DNA of 64,000 bases from Laguncularia racemosa (Eukaryota; Streptophyta; Magnoliopsida; Myrtales; Combretaceae): assembly GCA_037954665.1 (NCBI GenBank), contig JBBMOL010000289.1:310001-374000 (forward strand), in the 5' to 3' direction. A program made the position numbers and the translations under genes. Under the pieces are notes generated by a model that saw only the letters and a list, made by a program, of their open reading frames with translations, was not told where the DNA came from and searched no databases. This document shows positions 12,601 to 24,751 of the stretch, piece by piece; within the stretch, counting starts at the first letter, position 1, and every line of letters starts with the position of its first letter.

Positions 12601-15427
12601 GCTTGATGATTTCTTTTGGTTGTCTTATTCTAACATATCCGCTATTTCTAATTAGTATTTTATTCCAAAATTTGGTATGTGCACATGAAACGGTTGGACA
12701 TAGCTGTCACCTTATTTCTGTTGGTGTTTTTGCAGCTATTATTGAGGTTTTCCCCCCCTGTGAAACCAAGATGGTATTCTTAACTTGTGGTGTCTTGAAA
12801 TTTCAAAAAGCTAAGCAAGAGCAGTAAACATTACACCTTTTTGTCACTTTGCACTGAAGGCAAAGATATCTTCTTTTGCTTCATCTTTTGAAAATCTGTT
12901 TTTGGATGTGAGTCGTGATCCACTGTTTTGAAGAGTAAATCTTCCTTTTTCCTTTTTCTTTGTTTTTTTCCCTCTCAAGCAATTGTTTGCCAAGTATGAA
13001 GGAAAAAAAAAATGATTACTTAAAGTTGTTTGATGAAAATCAAGATTTGGATTACTTTGTACAATGTGTTGACATGAAGTTATATAAGTTCTCAATCCTT
13101 CTGGACTTTTCTCCCTTATTGTAGAGTTGGAAACTTGTTGATTCCTAATTGATGGAGTGAAGAGATATTATACCTTTGAAATCTCATGTCTCTTTCATTT
13201 TCTTAGTAATAAGCTGATGTATTGTATGTTACAAATGTTTCTCAGGCTTTCTCCCATCTGTTTCTGGTGGTGTGGTGGCAAAAATTGTCAAAGCCAAGTC
13301 TCTGACCTCCTATTTGTCGCAGATGCAACCGCAGCATGTGCAAGAGAAATGTCCAGCAATGCTTGAAACAACAGCTGCAGTTCATCCTGGTGCCAGTGGT
13401 GGTTTGGTCATCAACAGTGATGGCTGCATGGTTGGACTTATTACAAGGTACAGCAACTGCAAGGCACATATCTTTTCTTGTTTGTTTTGGATCATTATTG
13501 CAGGGTATTTCCTTTTGAAAAAGGTCTCTCCTTATTTTAGTTTCTTTTCTTTTGTTGAGTCCACACATTTGTAGATCCAAATTCCAAAAAGCTGCAAAAA
13601 TATCTGAGTGAACAATTTCACCTTCCAAAGACAAATAAGTTCCACTGTTCTTTTCTTCTTTTTTTATAGAATTACAGAAAATAAAAGTTAAAAAAGAAAA
13701 GAACAACTTGATGGAATGGAGTTGTGGTGGTCTTGCCACCAGTCTACCACCTGTTCTGTTGAGGTGGTTAGATTTGAGAAGTCAATTTTGTTTCCTGAGT
13801 ACACTGGGCAGTTGGCTGTTGCAACTAGCCACCCACAGGTATAAATAATTGAATTTGATTGTGCCATATCTGAGTTGTCCAAGTTTGTGAGACCTTTATA
13901 ATGCCAACGCTGATTTGTGGATCAAATTATTCAGTGAAGATAGTTGTATGATTAAAGATAAAAACAGAATTAAAAGTAACTGAGAAAATCAACGTTGGAA
14001 GAGAAATTTGTCATGAATGGTTTGGACATTTCAACCAGAGACCCGATGATTTGTTGGCTAGTTGGTAATAGGTATTTCATTGCAGTAACATGTAAAAGCA
14101 TTAAAGAGAGTCGCACAAAAAAGAGAAGCGGGTAATGGAAAACGTGGTTATATGAAATAGGCATCTTGTTTTGTGTGGAATTTAGATATAACTGCTTCTT
14201 ATAATTACGATAAACCATGCTTTGTGACACTTTAGAGACTATGCACATAAAAAGAGGGCAAGGGAGACCAAGAGAGAGATAAAGACAAAAGATTAAAGAT
14301 GATATGAAATAATTGGATATTGAAGCGAGTATAATTTCTGACATAGTTCAGTGGTGAAGCATGATCCATATAGCCAATGCTACCTGCTCAAAATAAGGCT
14401 TGAGTGCTGTTGTTTGTGTGTACTTCTAACAGTTCTTCTGAACCGCTTAGTTGCATTTGGATAATTTTAATTCTTTGTCACAACAGTGGCCTCTTCTGTG
14501 TCTAACAACATTTTGTTTCCATTCAAAAGCAATGCAAGGCATGGTGGTGGAACAGTCATACCACACCTAAACTTCAGCATCCCCTGTGCTGCTCTGGCGC
14601 CTATATTTGAGTATGCAAGAGGTATTTGGTTCTAACCGTTTTGTTATAAGCATATTATGTGCACCTCTTAGCTCTGCAACTGCATTGATTCATGTGTGCC
14701 AGAAGAAATGAAAATTTATGCAGTGTTTTCTGTTACTTTCTTACACAATAAAGCTGTTTTTTTAAGACTGTCAAAGCAGATTTATGTTTAGAAATTCTAT
14801 TTGGAACTAGGTTATAAAGAAGATATGTCCATGAACATTCATGCTGTGTTTCCAAATGTTCGAATGTTTTCAGAAATCATATCTGAATAGATTAAATTTT
14901 GAAGTAAATAATTTCTCTAAACTTGTGAAATCATTGATCCTGTAGATTTTGAATTTTGAATATAATCGTAAAAAAGAATTACTGCACTCTTCCCTTTCTG
15001 GTTTCTAGATCTGTTCTTTAAATGCTCTGGAATACCAAACTTATTTGAAATTGCTATGCTCTCACTTCCCAAAGATTTTCTTGGTAAAGGACGTATTCCC
15101 AGTTAGCTCTCAGCACATCAGCATCCTGTTGGTTCTAAGAACTTGTTTTTCCTCTGGTGAACAGATATGCAAAACATCTCTATCTTGCACAATCTTGATC
15201 GGCCAAACGAAGAACTTTCATCTGTCTGGGAGCTAATGCCGCCATTAACTCCAAAGCCTGGCCCCCGTTTTTCCGATTTGCCGCAGTCCTCACTTGAAAA
15301 TTCTAAAAAAGATGGGAAGGGCTCTCAATTTGCAAAATTTGTGTCGGAGAATGAGATGTTGAAGAGCTTGACTCAACGAGTGAAAGAAGGAAAACTTCCT
15401 AATGTCAGTTTACGAACTAAGTTATGA
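6650..15427 (+). CDS. DEG15: DEG15-like glyoxysomal/peroxisomal processing protease (14 exons)
   Basis: Plant DEG15 is a trypsin-like serine protease of peroxisomes that removes PTS2 presequences from imported matrix proteins. Exons read here: 6650-6715, 6931-6977, 8963-9137, 9240-9290, 9370-9450, 10247-10387, 10968-11066, 11139-11242, 11473-11558, 11633-11727, 11789-12509, 13246-13447, 14530-14621, 15165-15427. All junctions are GT-AG and stay in phase, giving 740 residues; I recall Arabidopsis DEG15 as about 709. Likely catalytic triad: His422 (LTNAHLLEP), Asp514 (GPLDVALLQL) and Ser606 (HPGASGG). The N-terminal half also has a protease-like look (GDFLLAVGSPFG, LPGMEGGPVFDE) but lacks an obvious triad. 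Intron 2 is about 2 kb. The protein ends in TKL rather than the SKL I recall for DEG15, a possible minor PTS1. Nothing suggests inactivation. Confidence 0.92.
6978..8962 (+). other. long intron 2 of the DEG15 gene
   Basis: This 1,985-bp intron starts GTAAGTG and ends TTTTTGTAG. It is T-rich and holds no coding or transposon signal that I can recognise. Confidence 0.75.
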
Positions 15428-16206
15428 GAATTCTGGCAACACATGCAGCCTAGATGAAGGACCAGAAGTGGTGCACAGGTAAGTAGCAGGATTGCTGCAC
15501 CATCTCAGGAGATCTTTCAGTGTCATGCTCAGACAGATGTACATGGAAGCGGAATGGGCATGGGCATGTGAAGGTTATGCGTTTTCAGGGTTATGCATTT
15601 TCAGCACAGATAACATGATAACAGCGTTCAGCAACAAAGCTAGTGTTAATACCTTTATTGGAAATTTAGAACATACGGAGTTGATCATTCTTGCTATGCA
15701 CTGATGTTCTTTGTGACTCTAAGAGGAAATTATTTTTCTTGTTTCTTTTCTGAAATAGAACTACGTGGTCCAGGACCACTGAAGATAGGTGGTTCGCATG
15801 GTAGCCTCCCGATTCATTGGGTTTTATGTATATTTTGATGACATTCAAGTGCTTGGATCGTCTAGATTTGGTGGTTCCAGGACTTATAATTTCTCTTCCG
15901 CTTGTTTTGATTTCTGGTCTACTGCAGGTTTTGTCCTGCATCTTTATCCCATTTTATTCATAGGGAATTTTACAATTCAATCATTCAAAAATGACTGACT
16001 GAATAGTATAGTTATTTCTTTCGATTATAGTAAAATAAAAGTTATTAACAATAAATTAGATTGTCAACAGCCTGTCGATGACTATTGATAATTCCTTTTC
16101 TTTTAAATAGTGAATCATCTCAATCAGAGTAAAATAAAGTCTGTTTACGTTAAAAAGTGACAGTGATTAGATTATAGAATTTCTAGTCATTAGGACAACC
16201 ACAAAG
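15428..16206 (+). other. 3' region of DEG15 and intergenic DNA
   Basis: This probably starts with the DEG15 3' UTR. A gtaagtagc after 15479 could be the donor of a 3'-UTR intron, but that is weak. No other gene is seen. Confidence 0.35.
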
Positions 16207-17106
16207 TAGGGATGGGTGTAGTCCAGATGAATCGATTCATTAAATATTATTTTTTTGAGCTGAAATAAAAAATGGTTTGATTTGATTTGGTGCATAGTTT
16301 GAATTGTTATCATAATTTTTTTAATTTAATTATAATTTTGGTTATAAATTATAATGGTAATTTACTTTATGCACACCGTAAAACTTGGAATGAGGATTGA
16401 ATGTGGGGATTATTTTGAAAATAAAAATGGCATTAATTCCTTTATCAATTTACAAAACAAATAACAAGAAGTCAAGATAGAAGGTGCAATTTTCTATTAC
16501 GGAAATAAGTCATTCATTGTGCAAATTACTATGCAGTCGTAGTAAAACAAACAAGATCAATATATGCATATGCAACGAACGGTCAATTTCCTGTATAAAA
16601 GCAATAAAATTTGTAGTTCTTCTAAGTTACCATCAAACACATATTTAGCTGTTGTCTGACAAGTCTCGAAATAAAAGGAAGGGCGTCGATCTGAATCGGT
16701 GTGTGAGCTACCAACTAACAAGGTGAGAAGACGAGTGTAAGATGTTGAGAGATAGGAAGTGAGTGACAAGGTGAGAGTGAGAGAGAATAAGAGGCCCTAG
16801 AGTTAGAGGAGGAAGAAGATGACAAGAGAGGCCACTGTATGCGATAATTTGAGAGGTGTGAGAGTTAAGAGAAATGATAAAAGAGATTAGGGTTTTAGTG
16901 GGCTAATGTGCTATTTTTTTTTTATCTAATCAGTTTAGTTTGAGCCTATTAATTTGGTTTACCTAACTAAATTGATTGATTCCTTACAACCAAACCAGAT
17001 TGGTAACCGAATCGAATCAAGAAAAAAATAAAAAATAAAATTTCAGCTTGATTCGGTTCTATCTGTTTGGTTATTCATTCATTTGGTTTTTTTTTGCTCA
17101 TCTCTA
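16207..17106. mobile_element. putative non-autonomous hAT-like element A
   Basis: The left end TAGGGATGGG and the inverted right end (TAGAGATGAG when reversed) agree at 8 of 10 bases. They resemble the TAGGGATGAAA ends of Ac-type hAT elements. The interior has the FFGG-style runs typical of plant hAT MITEs (tttgatttgatttggt near the left, aaccgaatcgaatcaag near the right). The flanking 8-mers ccacaaag and gcatagag agree at only 5 of 8 positions, so the target duplication is poor. No transposase is seen. Confidence 0.42.
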
Positions 17107-18467
17107 GCATAGAGTGTTATATCTAATATAATTCAATTATTAAGTATGTAGTTGATGTTGGCGGATGGTGAATAGGAGAGCTGTTGATTGATAATAATTT
17201 GTGATAAACAACAATGTTTTATGTGTTGGCATGTTTTAGTTTGAACTCTATTTTTGACTCAAGTGAATTACAAGCTCTCAACACAAACTAGTGTTGAAAT
17301 GTGATTATTTGATTTCATTTCTGATCTAGCTTTTTGGTTTTATAATTATTTTCCATTTTATAAATAAAATATTTATCATACTTCCTTCCATTATTTTATT
17401 TCGAAATATCTTATCTATGTTCTATTGTCTAATTTATGAGATTAGAAGAGCTACTTGCGATCCGGGTATAAAATTGTATTAATATAGCGAAATATAGAGT
17501 GCAGTAATTTACATTAATCGATCGGTGGAAGCATGCTACAGGAATACTAGGGTAAATAAAAAAAGTAATGCAATTTGCAACTATATCATTCATATTTAGA
17601 AAATTAATTAGGCCTATAAGTTCTATTTTGATAAAATTGAAAATTAAAGAATTATAAAACGTCTAAGAATAGACCTCTTCCCTTGGGAAATGGTTTAATT
17701 TTTGAGTAATGTAAAAGAAATAGCATTAAATATTGAAAATGAATATTACCAATATACCATAGTATTATATTATTAACTACTATCAATAGTAATATTTACA
17801 ATAACTTTATCAATATGATGCTCGATACCAAACAATTGCAAAATTATAAATATTACACATTATATTTAATTATGACAAGAAGAAAAGAAAAGATGACATA
17901 AAAAATTACAACTAAGAATAAAAAAAAGAAAACCACCAACGAAACTTGCATTCGTTGTATAACTACATAGAAGTTTATGTTTTATATATAATAATCATTA
18001 ATACATCCATGATCAAGATACAAAAAAATCAATATGATATTTATTTGGGTTTAAATAGTATCCATTCTTTTTTATTTGTGTTTATTTTAATATTTAATTA
18101 TTGTTATTTACTTTTTAAAATCTGCTTTTTTTTTCTCAAGATTCTGCTTATTCAATAATGATATACATTAAATATATATTTTTTTGATCTATTTAAACTA
18201 TTTGCTTATTAGGAATAAAATACAAAAAAAATATAAATACATATATTTCCATTTATAAAATTAAATATATATGTATACCGTTTTGATTTTTCTATTCTTT
18301 ATTTTAATAAAAATATCAATTACAATTTTTTTTTCTAATGTATAAATTTTAAAAAAAATCTTTTCTCTTAAAAAAAAGGCCTAATTTGCATGTGAGAGAA
18401 AAATAAGGGTAGAGAAAACGATAAACCGGCGGCCGTATCCCCTCTGCATTCATTAGAGATTAACTTG
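17107..18467. other. AT-rich intergenic DNA
   Basis: No gene or recognisable repeat is supported. The sequence is dominated by A/T runs. The last 50 bp before the uL23 telo boxes become GC-richer and probably hold the promoter. Confidence 0.5.
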
Positions 18468-18530
18468 AAACCCTAACCCCTAACTTCACCACCACAACTC
18501 ATTGATTCAAAACCTTAAACCCTAACCCTA
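18468..18530 (+). promoter_or_regulatory. two telo-box motifs upstream of the uL23 gene
   Basis: AAACCCTAA lies at 18468-18476 and AAACCCTAACCCTA at 18517-18530, five bases before the start codon. Telo boxes (AAACCCTA) are known in promoters and 5' UTRs of plant ribosomal protein and other translation genes, where they support expression in dividing cells. Function here is inferred from motif and position only. Confidence 0.6.
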
Positions 18531-18534
18531 GAAA

Positions 18535-19071
18535 ATGGGGAGCAGATTAGGAAGACGAGTAGTGAACTTCGCGAACTTCCCAATCAAGCTGTTAATGCCT
18601 TCTTCATTCACAAACATAACCGAAATCGCCCTAAAAACAGTCCCATCAGCATCCAAGATTGAGATCAAGCGCGTTCTGGAATCTCTCTACGGTTTCGAAG
18701 TGTCAAAGGTACGTACTTTGAACATGGACGGAAAGAAGAAGAAAAGAGGAGGTTTGTTAATTGCAAAACCCGATTACAAGAAAGCTTACGTAACATTGAA
18801 GAGTCCATTGAGTATTTCACCTGATTGGTTCCCAATTAGGGTTATTGAAGAGGATAAGAAAAGTATGGGAAGCAGTAGTAAGGGAGAGAAGTCGAGTATT
18901 GTCGAGGAAGGTGAAGAGAGGAAGCATTGGCTTGAGGGTGATGGAGAGAGAGAGAAAATCAGGGATAGAGCTAGGTGGAGAGAAGAGAATGGGAGAGAGT
19001 ATAAAAGCAGTGCTACCGATGGTGCGAAGTTTCCATGGAGCTATATGAGGAGGTCTGGTTCTAGTAGGTGA
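18535..19071 (+). CDS. organellar-type ribosomal protein uL23 (probably mitochondrial)
   Basis: This is an intronless 178-residue protein. Residues about 15-95 resemble the uL23 fold of the large ribosomal subunit, which binds 23S-type rRNA near the exit tunnel. Recognisable parts are the start (NFPIKLLMPSS), the helix followed by basic residues (SKIEIKRVLESLYGFEVSKV), the KKKKRGG loop that contacts rRNA, and the strand YKKAYVTLK. It matches my memory of a plant nuclear L23/L15e family gene whose product is assigned to mitochondria. The C-terminal third is charged (E, K, R) and low in complexity, and is plant-specific. The first ATG follows the telo boxes directly. No clear cleavable presequence is visible, so mitochondrial rather than plastid placement is inferred from the family. 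Confidence 0.85.
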   Translation: MGSRLGRRVVNFANFPIKLLMPSSFTNITEIALKTVPSASKIEIKRVLESLYGFEVSKVRTLNMDGKKKKRGGLLIAKPDYKKAYVTLKSPLSISPDWFPIRVIEEDKKSMGSSSKGEKSSIVEEGEERKHWLEGDGEREKIRDRARWREENGREYKSSATDGAKFPWSYMRRSGSSR

Positions 19072-19094
19072 AAAATGGGAGTTTTTTAGGTTTT

Positions 19095-19100
19095 AATAAA
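19095..19100 (+). terminator. AATAAA poly(A) signal candidate after uL23
   Basis: AATAAA starts 24 bases after the uL23 stop codon. The position is close, but plant poly(A) signals are loose and other sites may be used. Confidence 0.4.
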
Positions 19101-20472
19101 ATATGATGATTGGTTTTGAGGGGTTTGTGGCACTTGATCATTGTTGTTGTTTTCATTACTGTCGTGATTTGAGTTTTGGTTATTGTATGGATCGTGGAAT
19201 GGTTTTTTTTTTAATGAATTCAATTCGAAGAACCATGGCTTTAGTGTGTTTTCTCTTAGTACTGTAAATGAAGTGGATGATCTTTCTTGTACAACCTTTA
19301 CTTATTTAACCCGTTAGTTTTTCATAAACGGGGGATTTGATTGAAGGTATTGGAAGGTTAGTGGAAAATGGATTATTGAGTTGAATTTGGGACCATTTCT
19401 TGATTTTTGCACACCATGCGCAGTATCATTACAAATTTTATCGGATGTCTTCGAAGAACTTGCATTGAATTTTGTATAATTTCAGAAGTAGTTACTACAT
19501 CATTATAGTGCATATTCCTTGAATTTCTTGTGTCTGGAAAACATTATGTACTACAAACGTTTAATTTTCAGGCGTTTGTCTCATCTTTCTGGGCAGTTTT
19601 TTCATTGAAATATTGCTCTCGACTTCAATAGTTCCTGCGGATGAAGATTTTTTTATGTCAAAATGGTGCCCCTATTTTTGTTCTGTTTAATCAAGTGGTG
19701 ACCTCAGTAGTTCCTTCTTTATTAAGACATGGCAGCATCTAATTAGGCAGGACATGAATAGATGCACCATTTGGGGACAGGGAAATTTCGTCAGGTGCTT
19801 GCATTATTTGTCTTTTCTTTTTCTATGTTGTGGAAGGTAAATGTCAGGTTCTTCTTCATTCCACTTGCTAATAAGTGAAGACAGCAGTTCATATGATTGA
19901 AGGCAATCGGCAGTAACCTTTTGTACCTTCATACTTCAACTTATGCTTCATCCTGACCTGATTTGATGGCTTCAAGCTTTATTGTACAGACTTAGAAACT
20001 AAACCTAGCTATAGAGTATCAGCTCTGTTGCCCGCATTGCAGAAAGAAAGTTCACTTGTTGGTATTTGGTACTCGTCAGAGGTATCATAGTTGCGAGATT
20101 GAAAATTACACCTAGGGAGAATATCCTTGTCAAAAAAAAAAAAAAGTTTTAAACTTTAAATTTGAAATTATGAGGCAAACATTATTCCCCAAATTGTTAT
20201 TATATCACAAATCTTAATTTTCATGTGTATGAATTATAAAGTATGAATATATATGATATCAATATATTAAAATTAAATCTCGAGAGTCTCTCCTCTATCA
20301 AGGAAAATTCGGATATACTGTGTCCATTAATTTGGGATTTATTCAACATTTTGATCTAATAAAATGTAAATAAAAATCATAAGAAGATTAGGTTTGGATT
20401 TCTAATCCAAATATATCAATAATCAAAATCACGGTAGAGAAAATTAGTCAATGATCCTTTTCGATGTCTCTT
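19101..20472. other. intergenic DNA between uL23 and gypsy element 3
   Basis: The first few hundred bases may be uL23 3' UTR. I recognise no gene. From about 20120 the sequence is AT-rich with a poly-A run. Confidence 0.45.
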
Positions 20473-20902
20473 TGTTGCAGAGCAAAGTTCAAGAAATTGT
20501 GCTAAATGGAGCAACTATGCAGGGAACCATGGAGGAATGCGTGCAGGCCAATACGAGCACAAACACACTCGTGTTTGGGGGCATGTCGGAGGAGCACAAG
20601 CACAAACACGCCCGTGTTAGGAGGCGTATAGATGGGCATGCTAAGGTGTGCAAAGAGAAAACTCCACAAAACGATACACGGTTTTTTATACACCCATGCT
20701 GAAAACTATGTTGAACCATGTTGTTAAGTTAATGTAGAATGTTTAGGGTTTTATATAGTCCTCCTTTTTTTTTTTTTTAGGTTTATATCTTATCATATAC
20801 AACAATTTGATACGTCTTTTAGAGAGAGAGTTTGTTACACTCTTGTAAATTCTAAGATCAATTGTCGATTGATCTTGTGTTTTCATGCTACTCGCTGTGT
20901 TA
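20473..20902 (+). repeat. 5' LTR of element 3
   Basis: The first 15 bases, TGTTGCAGAGCAAAG, align with TGATGTATAGTAAAG at the start of the 3' LTR. It has two short repeat units about 43 bp apart (gcacaaacac at 20557 and 20600) with palindrome-like ACGAG...CTCGT. It ends CGCTGTGTTA, where the 3' copy has CGCTGCGTCA, so the terminal CA is mutated to TA. Confidence 0.8.
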
Positions 20903-20904
20903 GT

Positions 20905-20916
20905 TGGTATCAAAGT
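20905..20916 (+). other. primer binding site of element 3
   Basis: TGGTATCAAAGT begins two bases after the 5' LTR. It matches the initiator tRNA-Met 3' end complement TGGTATCAGAGC except at the ninth and twelfth bases. Confidence 0.7.
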
Positions 20917-20933
20917 TGGAAATTCTTGCAAAG

Positions 20934-23068
20934 ATGTTAAGAGATGGTAGTTTAGGAGGCGGTCATGTTTCGAACGTTGCTCGAGATGTGGGAACCCTAT
21001 GAATTGATGTGTAGGCTCAAGGGGTAGTATTGGATAGCATAGATCAAAGATTCTGGTGTTTAGAACAATGCTTTGATGACATGATCGAGCATTTTGATGC
21101 GATGGGATTTGATACCAACAAAAATAGGAACAGTGTTGGGATGCGACCAAAGGCAGAGCATCCGCACGAAGATCCTATTGTTAGACCTGTGGCTGTAAAT
21201 CATGAGTTACGAATGTATGAGGATGATTTTAAGGAGGACGATAACGTGTCATTTGGGGAAGAACAATGATGTAGGATGGGTGGCGATGGTGGCAAATAGA
21301 GGAGGAACGATAGAGATAATGGAGAATTCAAGTTGAAGGTTGATATTCCTAACTTTAACGATAATTTGAATATTGAAAATTTTATTGATTGGATTGCTCA
21401 ATTGATGGATTCTTTGAGTATATGGAAATCCCCGAGGGAAGGAGGGTGAAAATGGTTGCGTGTAGATTGAAAGGGGATGCGTCGGCTTGGTGGGAGAGAC
21501 TCCAAAGTAGGAGGTATCGTGCAGGCAAACAACTAGTGAGAACTTGGTATATGATGAAACAATTGCTCCAGTAGGATTTCCTACCTCCTAATTATGAGCA
21601 AATCCTATTTTAGCAATATTAGTGGTGTTGTTAGGGGTAGAAGACTATACATGAGTATACTGTGGAATTCATCTGGTTAGCAGAGATGAATGACCTTAGG
21701 GAGAGTGAGGGTCAATAGGTAGTTAGATATCTGGATGGTTTGAGATTGTAAATTTGGGATAAAATCGGGGTCCATGTTCCGTAGACTTTGGATGAGGCTA
21801 CATACATGGCTCTTAGGGCATAATTGATGTTGCGAGAGAAGAATAGTAGATTTGATGGTGGTAATAGTAGATTCAAGGTTGAAAGTTTGAATAAACTCGT
21901 GCTTGAGAAGAGTAGGACTATCTTGGAGATGCAAGGAGGAGTTAGTGATATCAAAGAAGAGAAAACGACAGGTAAGAATTTAGCTGAGACGAAGGACACA
22001 AAGGCAAAACAATCCTTATGTAAAGCCAATATTAGAGAAATGTTACCTTTGTAACCAACTTGGCCATTGGTTTAATGAGTGTCCCAACAGAAGAGTGGTT
22101 AACTTAGTAAAGGGAGATGAAGAGGATGGAATTTGTTGTGAGCTTAGTGAGGGTAATGAGCACTATGAGGGTGAAGATGACTATAATGAGTAGACTTATG
22201 TAATTAGGAAGTTGGTGTTAGCATTGAAGTAGGAGGAAAAGACTCTGAGGCATCAGTTGTTTTGCACTAGGTGTACAATTGATGAATAACTATTTGAGTT
22301 GATAATAGACAGCAGTAATTGTGAGAACATCATAGACAGGGAAGCTGTGTAAATGTTGTAATTACCGATAGAGAAGCATCCCAATCTGTATATCATTGGG
22401 TGGATCAAGGCAGCAGAGAAAATTGAGGTTAAAGAACATTGCAAAGTGCTTTTTTCCATTGATAAATACCGGGATAAGGTGTATTGTGATATAGTAGATA
22501 TGAATGCCTGTCACTTGTTATTCAGTAGACCTTGGTAGTATGATGTCAACGCCTAGCATACGAGTAGGGAGAATGTGTATAAACTGGAAAAAGATGGATT
22601 GAAGTTTACTCTTTTGCCTTTGAAGTTAGCAAATCACTTTAAACCTTCTAAGGTGGAGGGATGTTCCTTCCTCACAATTAAACAATCGAAAACTGTATAT
22701 GCGCCAAGTGTGAAATAGGTACTAACAGCAGAGGTGTCGGGGATGATAGAGCAAGCTAATGCCAAGTATAAAGCAACCACAGATAAACATCGTAGGATGA
22801 GATTGTTCTCAATGGGTGATCGAGTGATGGTGTTCCTATGAAGGGAGAGATTTCTAGTTGGAAAATATAACAAGTTGCAGTTTAAGAAATATGGCTTATA
22901 CCAGATTGTGTAGAAGATTAATGATAATGCCTATATGGTTGAATTGCCTAATAGTATGGGCATTTCAAAGACATTCAATGTGGTTGATATATTCACATTT
23001 TATCTAGATAATATACCCTGGTATCTAGAAGAGAACTTAAGGTCAAGTTCTTTTTAGGTGGGAGAGAA
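20934..23068 (+). pseudogene. gag-protease-integrase tail remnant of element 3
   Basis: Gag-like wording (about 21030-22090) includes GDASAWWERLQSRR and an intact CCHC knuckle (CYLCNQLGHWFNEC, about 22040-22083). A protease remnant follows, with DSS in place of DSG (LIIDSSNCENII). Near 22715 the sequence jumps straight to the integrase C-terminal region (KYKATTDKHRRM, FNVVDI). RT, RNase H and the integrase catalytic core are absent. Many in-frame stops are present, and at least one frameshift lies between about 21270 and 21389. Confidence 0.85.
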
Positions 23069-23492
23069 TGATGTATAGTAAAGCCTAAGAAACTGTGCTA
23101 GATGGAGCAATCGTGTGGGGAACCATGGAGGAACGTGTGCGGGCCAACATGAGCATAAACACACCCATGTTAGGGGGCATGTTGGAGGAGCATAGGCATA
23201 GACATGCTTGTGCTAGGAGGTGTGTCAATGGGCGTGCCAAGGTGTGCGAAGAGAAAACTCCACAAAACGATATGCGAGCTTCTACATGCCTGTGCTAAAG
23301 ATCGTGTTGAACTATGTCGCCGAGTTAGTATAAGATGTTTAAGGCTTTGTATAGTCCTCTTTTTGTTTTTAGGTTTATATCTTATCTTATACAACAATTT
23401 GATTTGTCTTTGAGAGACACTTTGTTACGTTCTTGTAATTTTTGAGATCAATCGTCAATTAATCTTGTGTTTTCATGCTACTCGCTGCGTCA
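23069..23492 (+). repeat. 3' LTR of element 3
   Basis: It starts TGATGTATAG directly after the purine run GGTGGGAGAGAA and ends CGCTGCGTCA. It is the partner of 20473-20902. Confidence 0.82.
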
Positions 23493-23517
23493 TTTATTAT
23501 TATTATTATTATTATTA
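23493..23517. repeat. (TTA)n microsatellite
   Basis: About eight TTA units follow the 3' LTR of element 3 directly. Confidence 0.9.
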
Positions 23518-24475
23518 CATATCTAATTTACATATGCTAGAATTCTAATTTCTAGAAAACTATATGATACGTATCTGATTTGTTTAGGTTTAAATATGAT
23601 AGTTGGATAAATTTTCATTCTTTTATCTTATTAAAATTAAAATGAAAATAGTGATTGGAGAATCAAAGTGAAAGTTTAAAAGCTGAAAATGTTTTACTAA
23701 TGCAAATTGTACAAATTTTATTTGTTTTTATTTAAAAAAGTTATTAAACGGAGTAAATGGTGTAAGTTTGATTTTATGGAAATTTTTTAGGTTTTTGACT
23801 TTACAAGAGGGTTATTATTTTTAGTAGGGATAATGTTAAAATTACTACCAAAACATCAAGTGTTTTTTCAATGTTACATATGAAATTTGAAGCTACTAAA
23901 TAGTATACTCAATAGAACTTTTACTTATCAAAATAATTGTCTCTCTTTTAATCATTTAAATTTGTATTCTTAAATGAATAAAGGGTTTGCCATATTATCT
24001 TTTCAAATAAGACTAAAATATTCAACCAATAAAGTTCAATTGGGTATGCTATTTGATAATTTCAAACTATAGATATGAAATTTAACAAGTAATGTTCAAC
24101 TGGCTATTTTGCTTAAAAAGGTTTGATTAAGTATGAAGCTTAACAATTTCAACTTTAGGTATAAGATTGAAAAAACTAATAAAGCTCATATCATTATCTC
24201 TTTTAGAATCTTTTTTAATAAATGTATAATTTAAAGATAATGCCAAAACAATAATAGAAGTGGAGAATAAAAAAAAGGACGAAGCTTTTTCTTATTGCAT
24301 AGAATATATATTAGTACCTTACCTTTTTTTTTTTTTTTAGGATTTGATTTGATAAGTAATAGATATGTGCATCCACCCTACATTAAGGATTTTATGTATA
24401 AAAAAACGGAGTTTACGTATAGGAATATATTTTTATACATCACATTTTTAATAAAAGATATTATTAAAATATAAT
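23518..24475. other. AT-rich intergenic DNA
   Basis: No gene or recognisable repeat is supported. The last five bases (ATAAT) are the target duplication of the next element. Confidence 0.5.
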
Positions 24476-24751
24476 TGTAAACACCCCATTTTTGCCATAA
24501 GAATAAATAATAATTAATAATAATTAATTTTCAATTTTTTCCAATTTTTCTCTAATTTAGCATAAATAATAAAAATATTCAAAAAATAAAAATAAATAGG
24601 AAAACACATCAATTTTGAAAAATGATTTCAAAAATGGCAATATTGAATAATAAATAATTTTTTACAAATTTTTGAAATTTCAAAAAATACAAAAAAAAAA
24701 TCTCATTGCATATATGCAATTTGAGAAATTAATAAAATCAGGAAAATGGGC

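Larger units (their letters stand above)
20473..23492 (+). mobile_element. internally deleted gypsy element 3 with both LTRs
   Basis: Two similar direct repeats of 430 bp (20473-20902) and 424 bp (23069-23492) flank an interior of 2,166 bp. The interior keeps Gag, protease and the integrase C-terminus but no RT, RNase H or integrase core. It is related to elements 1 and 2 by protein and by the initiator tRNA-Met primer site. The flanking 5-mers (ctctt and tttat) do not match, so no target duplication survives or my ends are off by a few bases. Confidence 0.85.

Noticed and set aside
13242..13739. 165-codon open stretch on the minus strand inside the DEG15 gene
   Set aside because: It lies antisense over exon 12 and the following intron, has no recognisable domain, and is best seen as a shadow of the protease exon.
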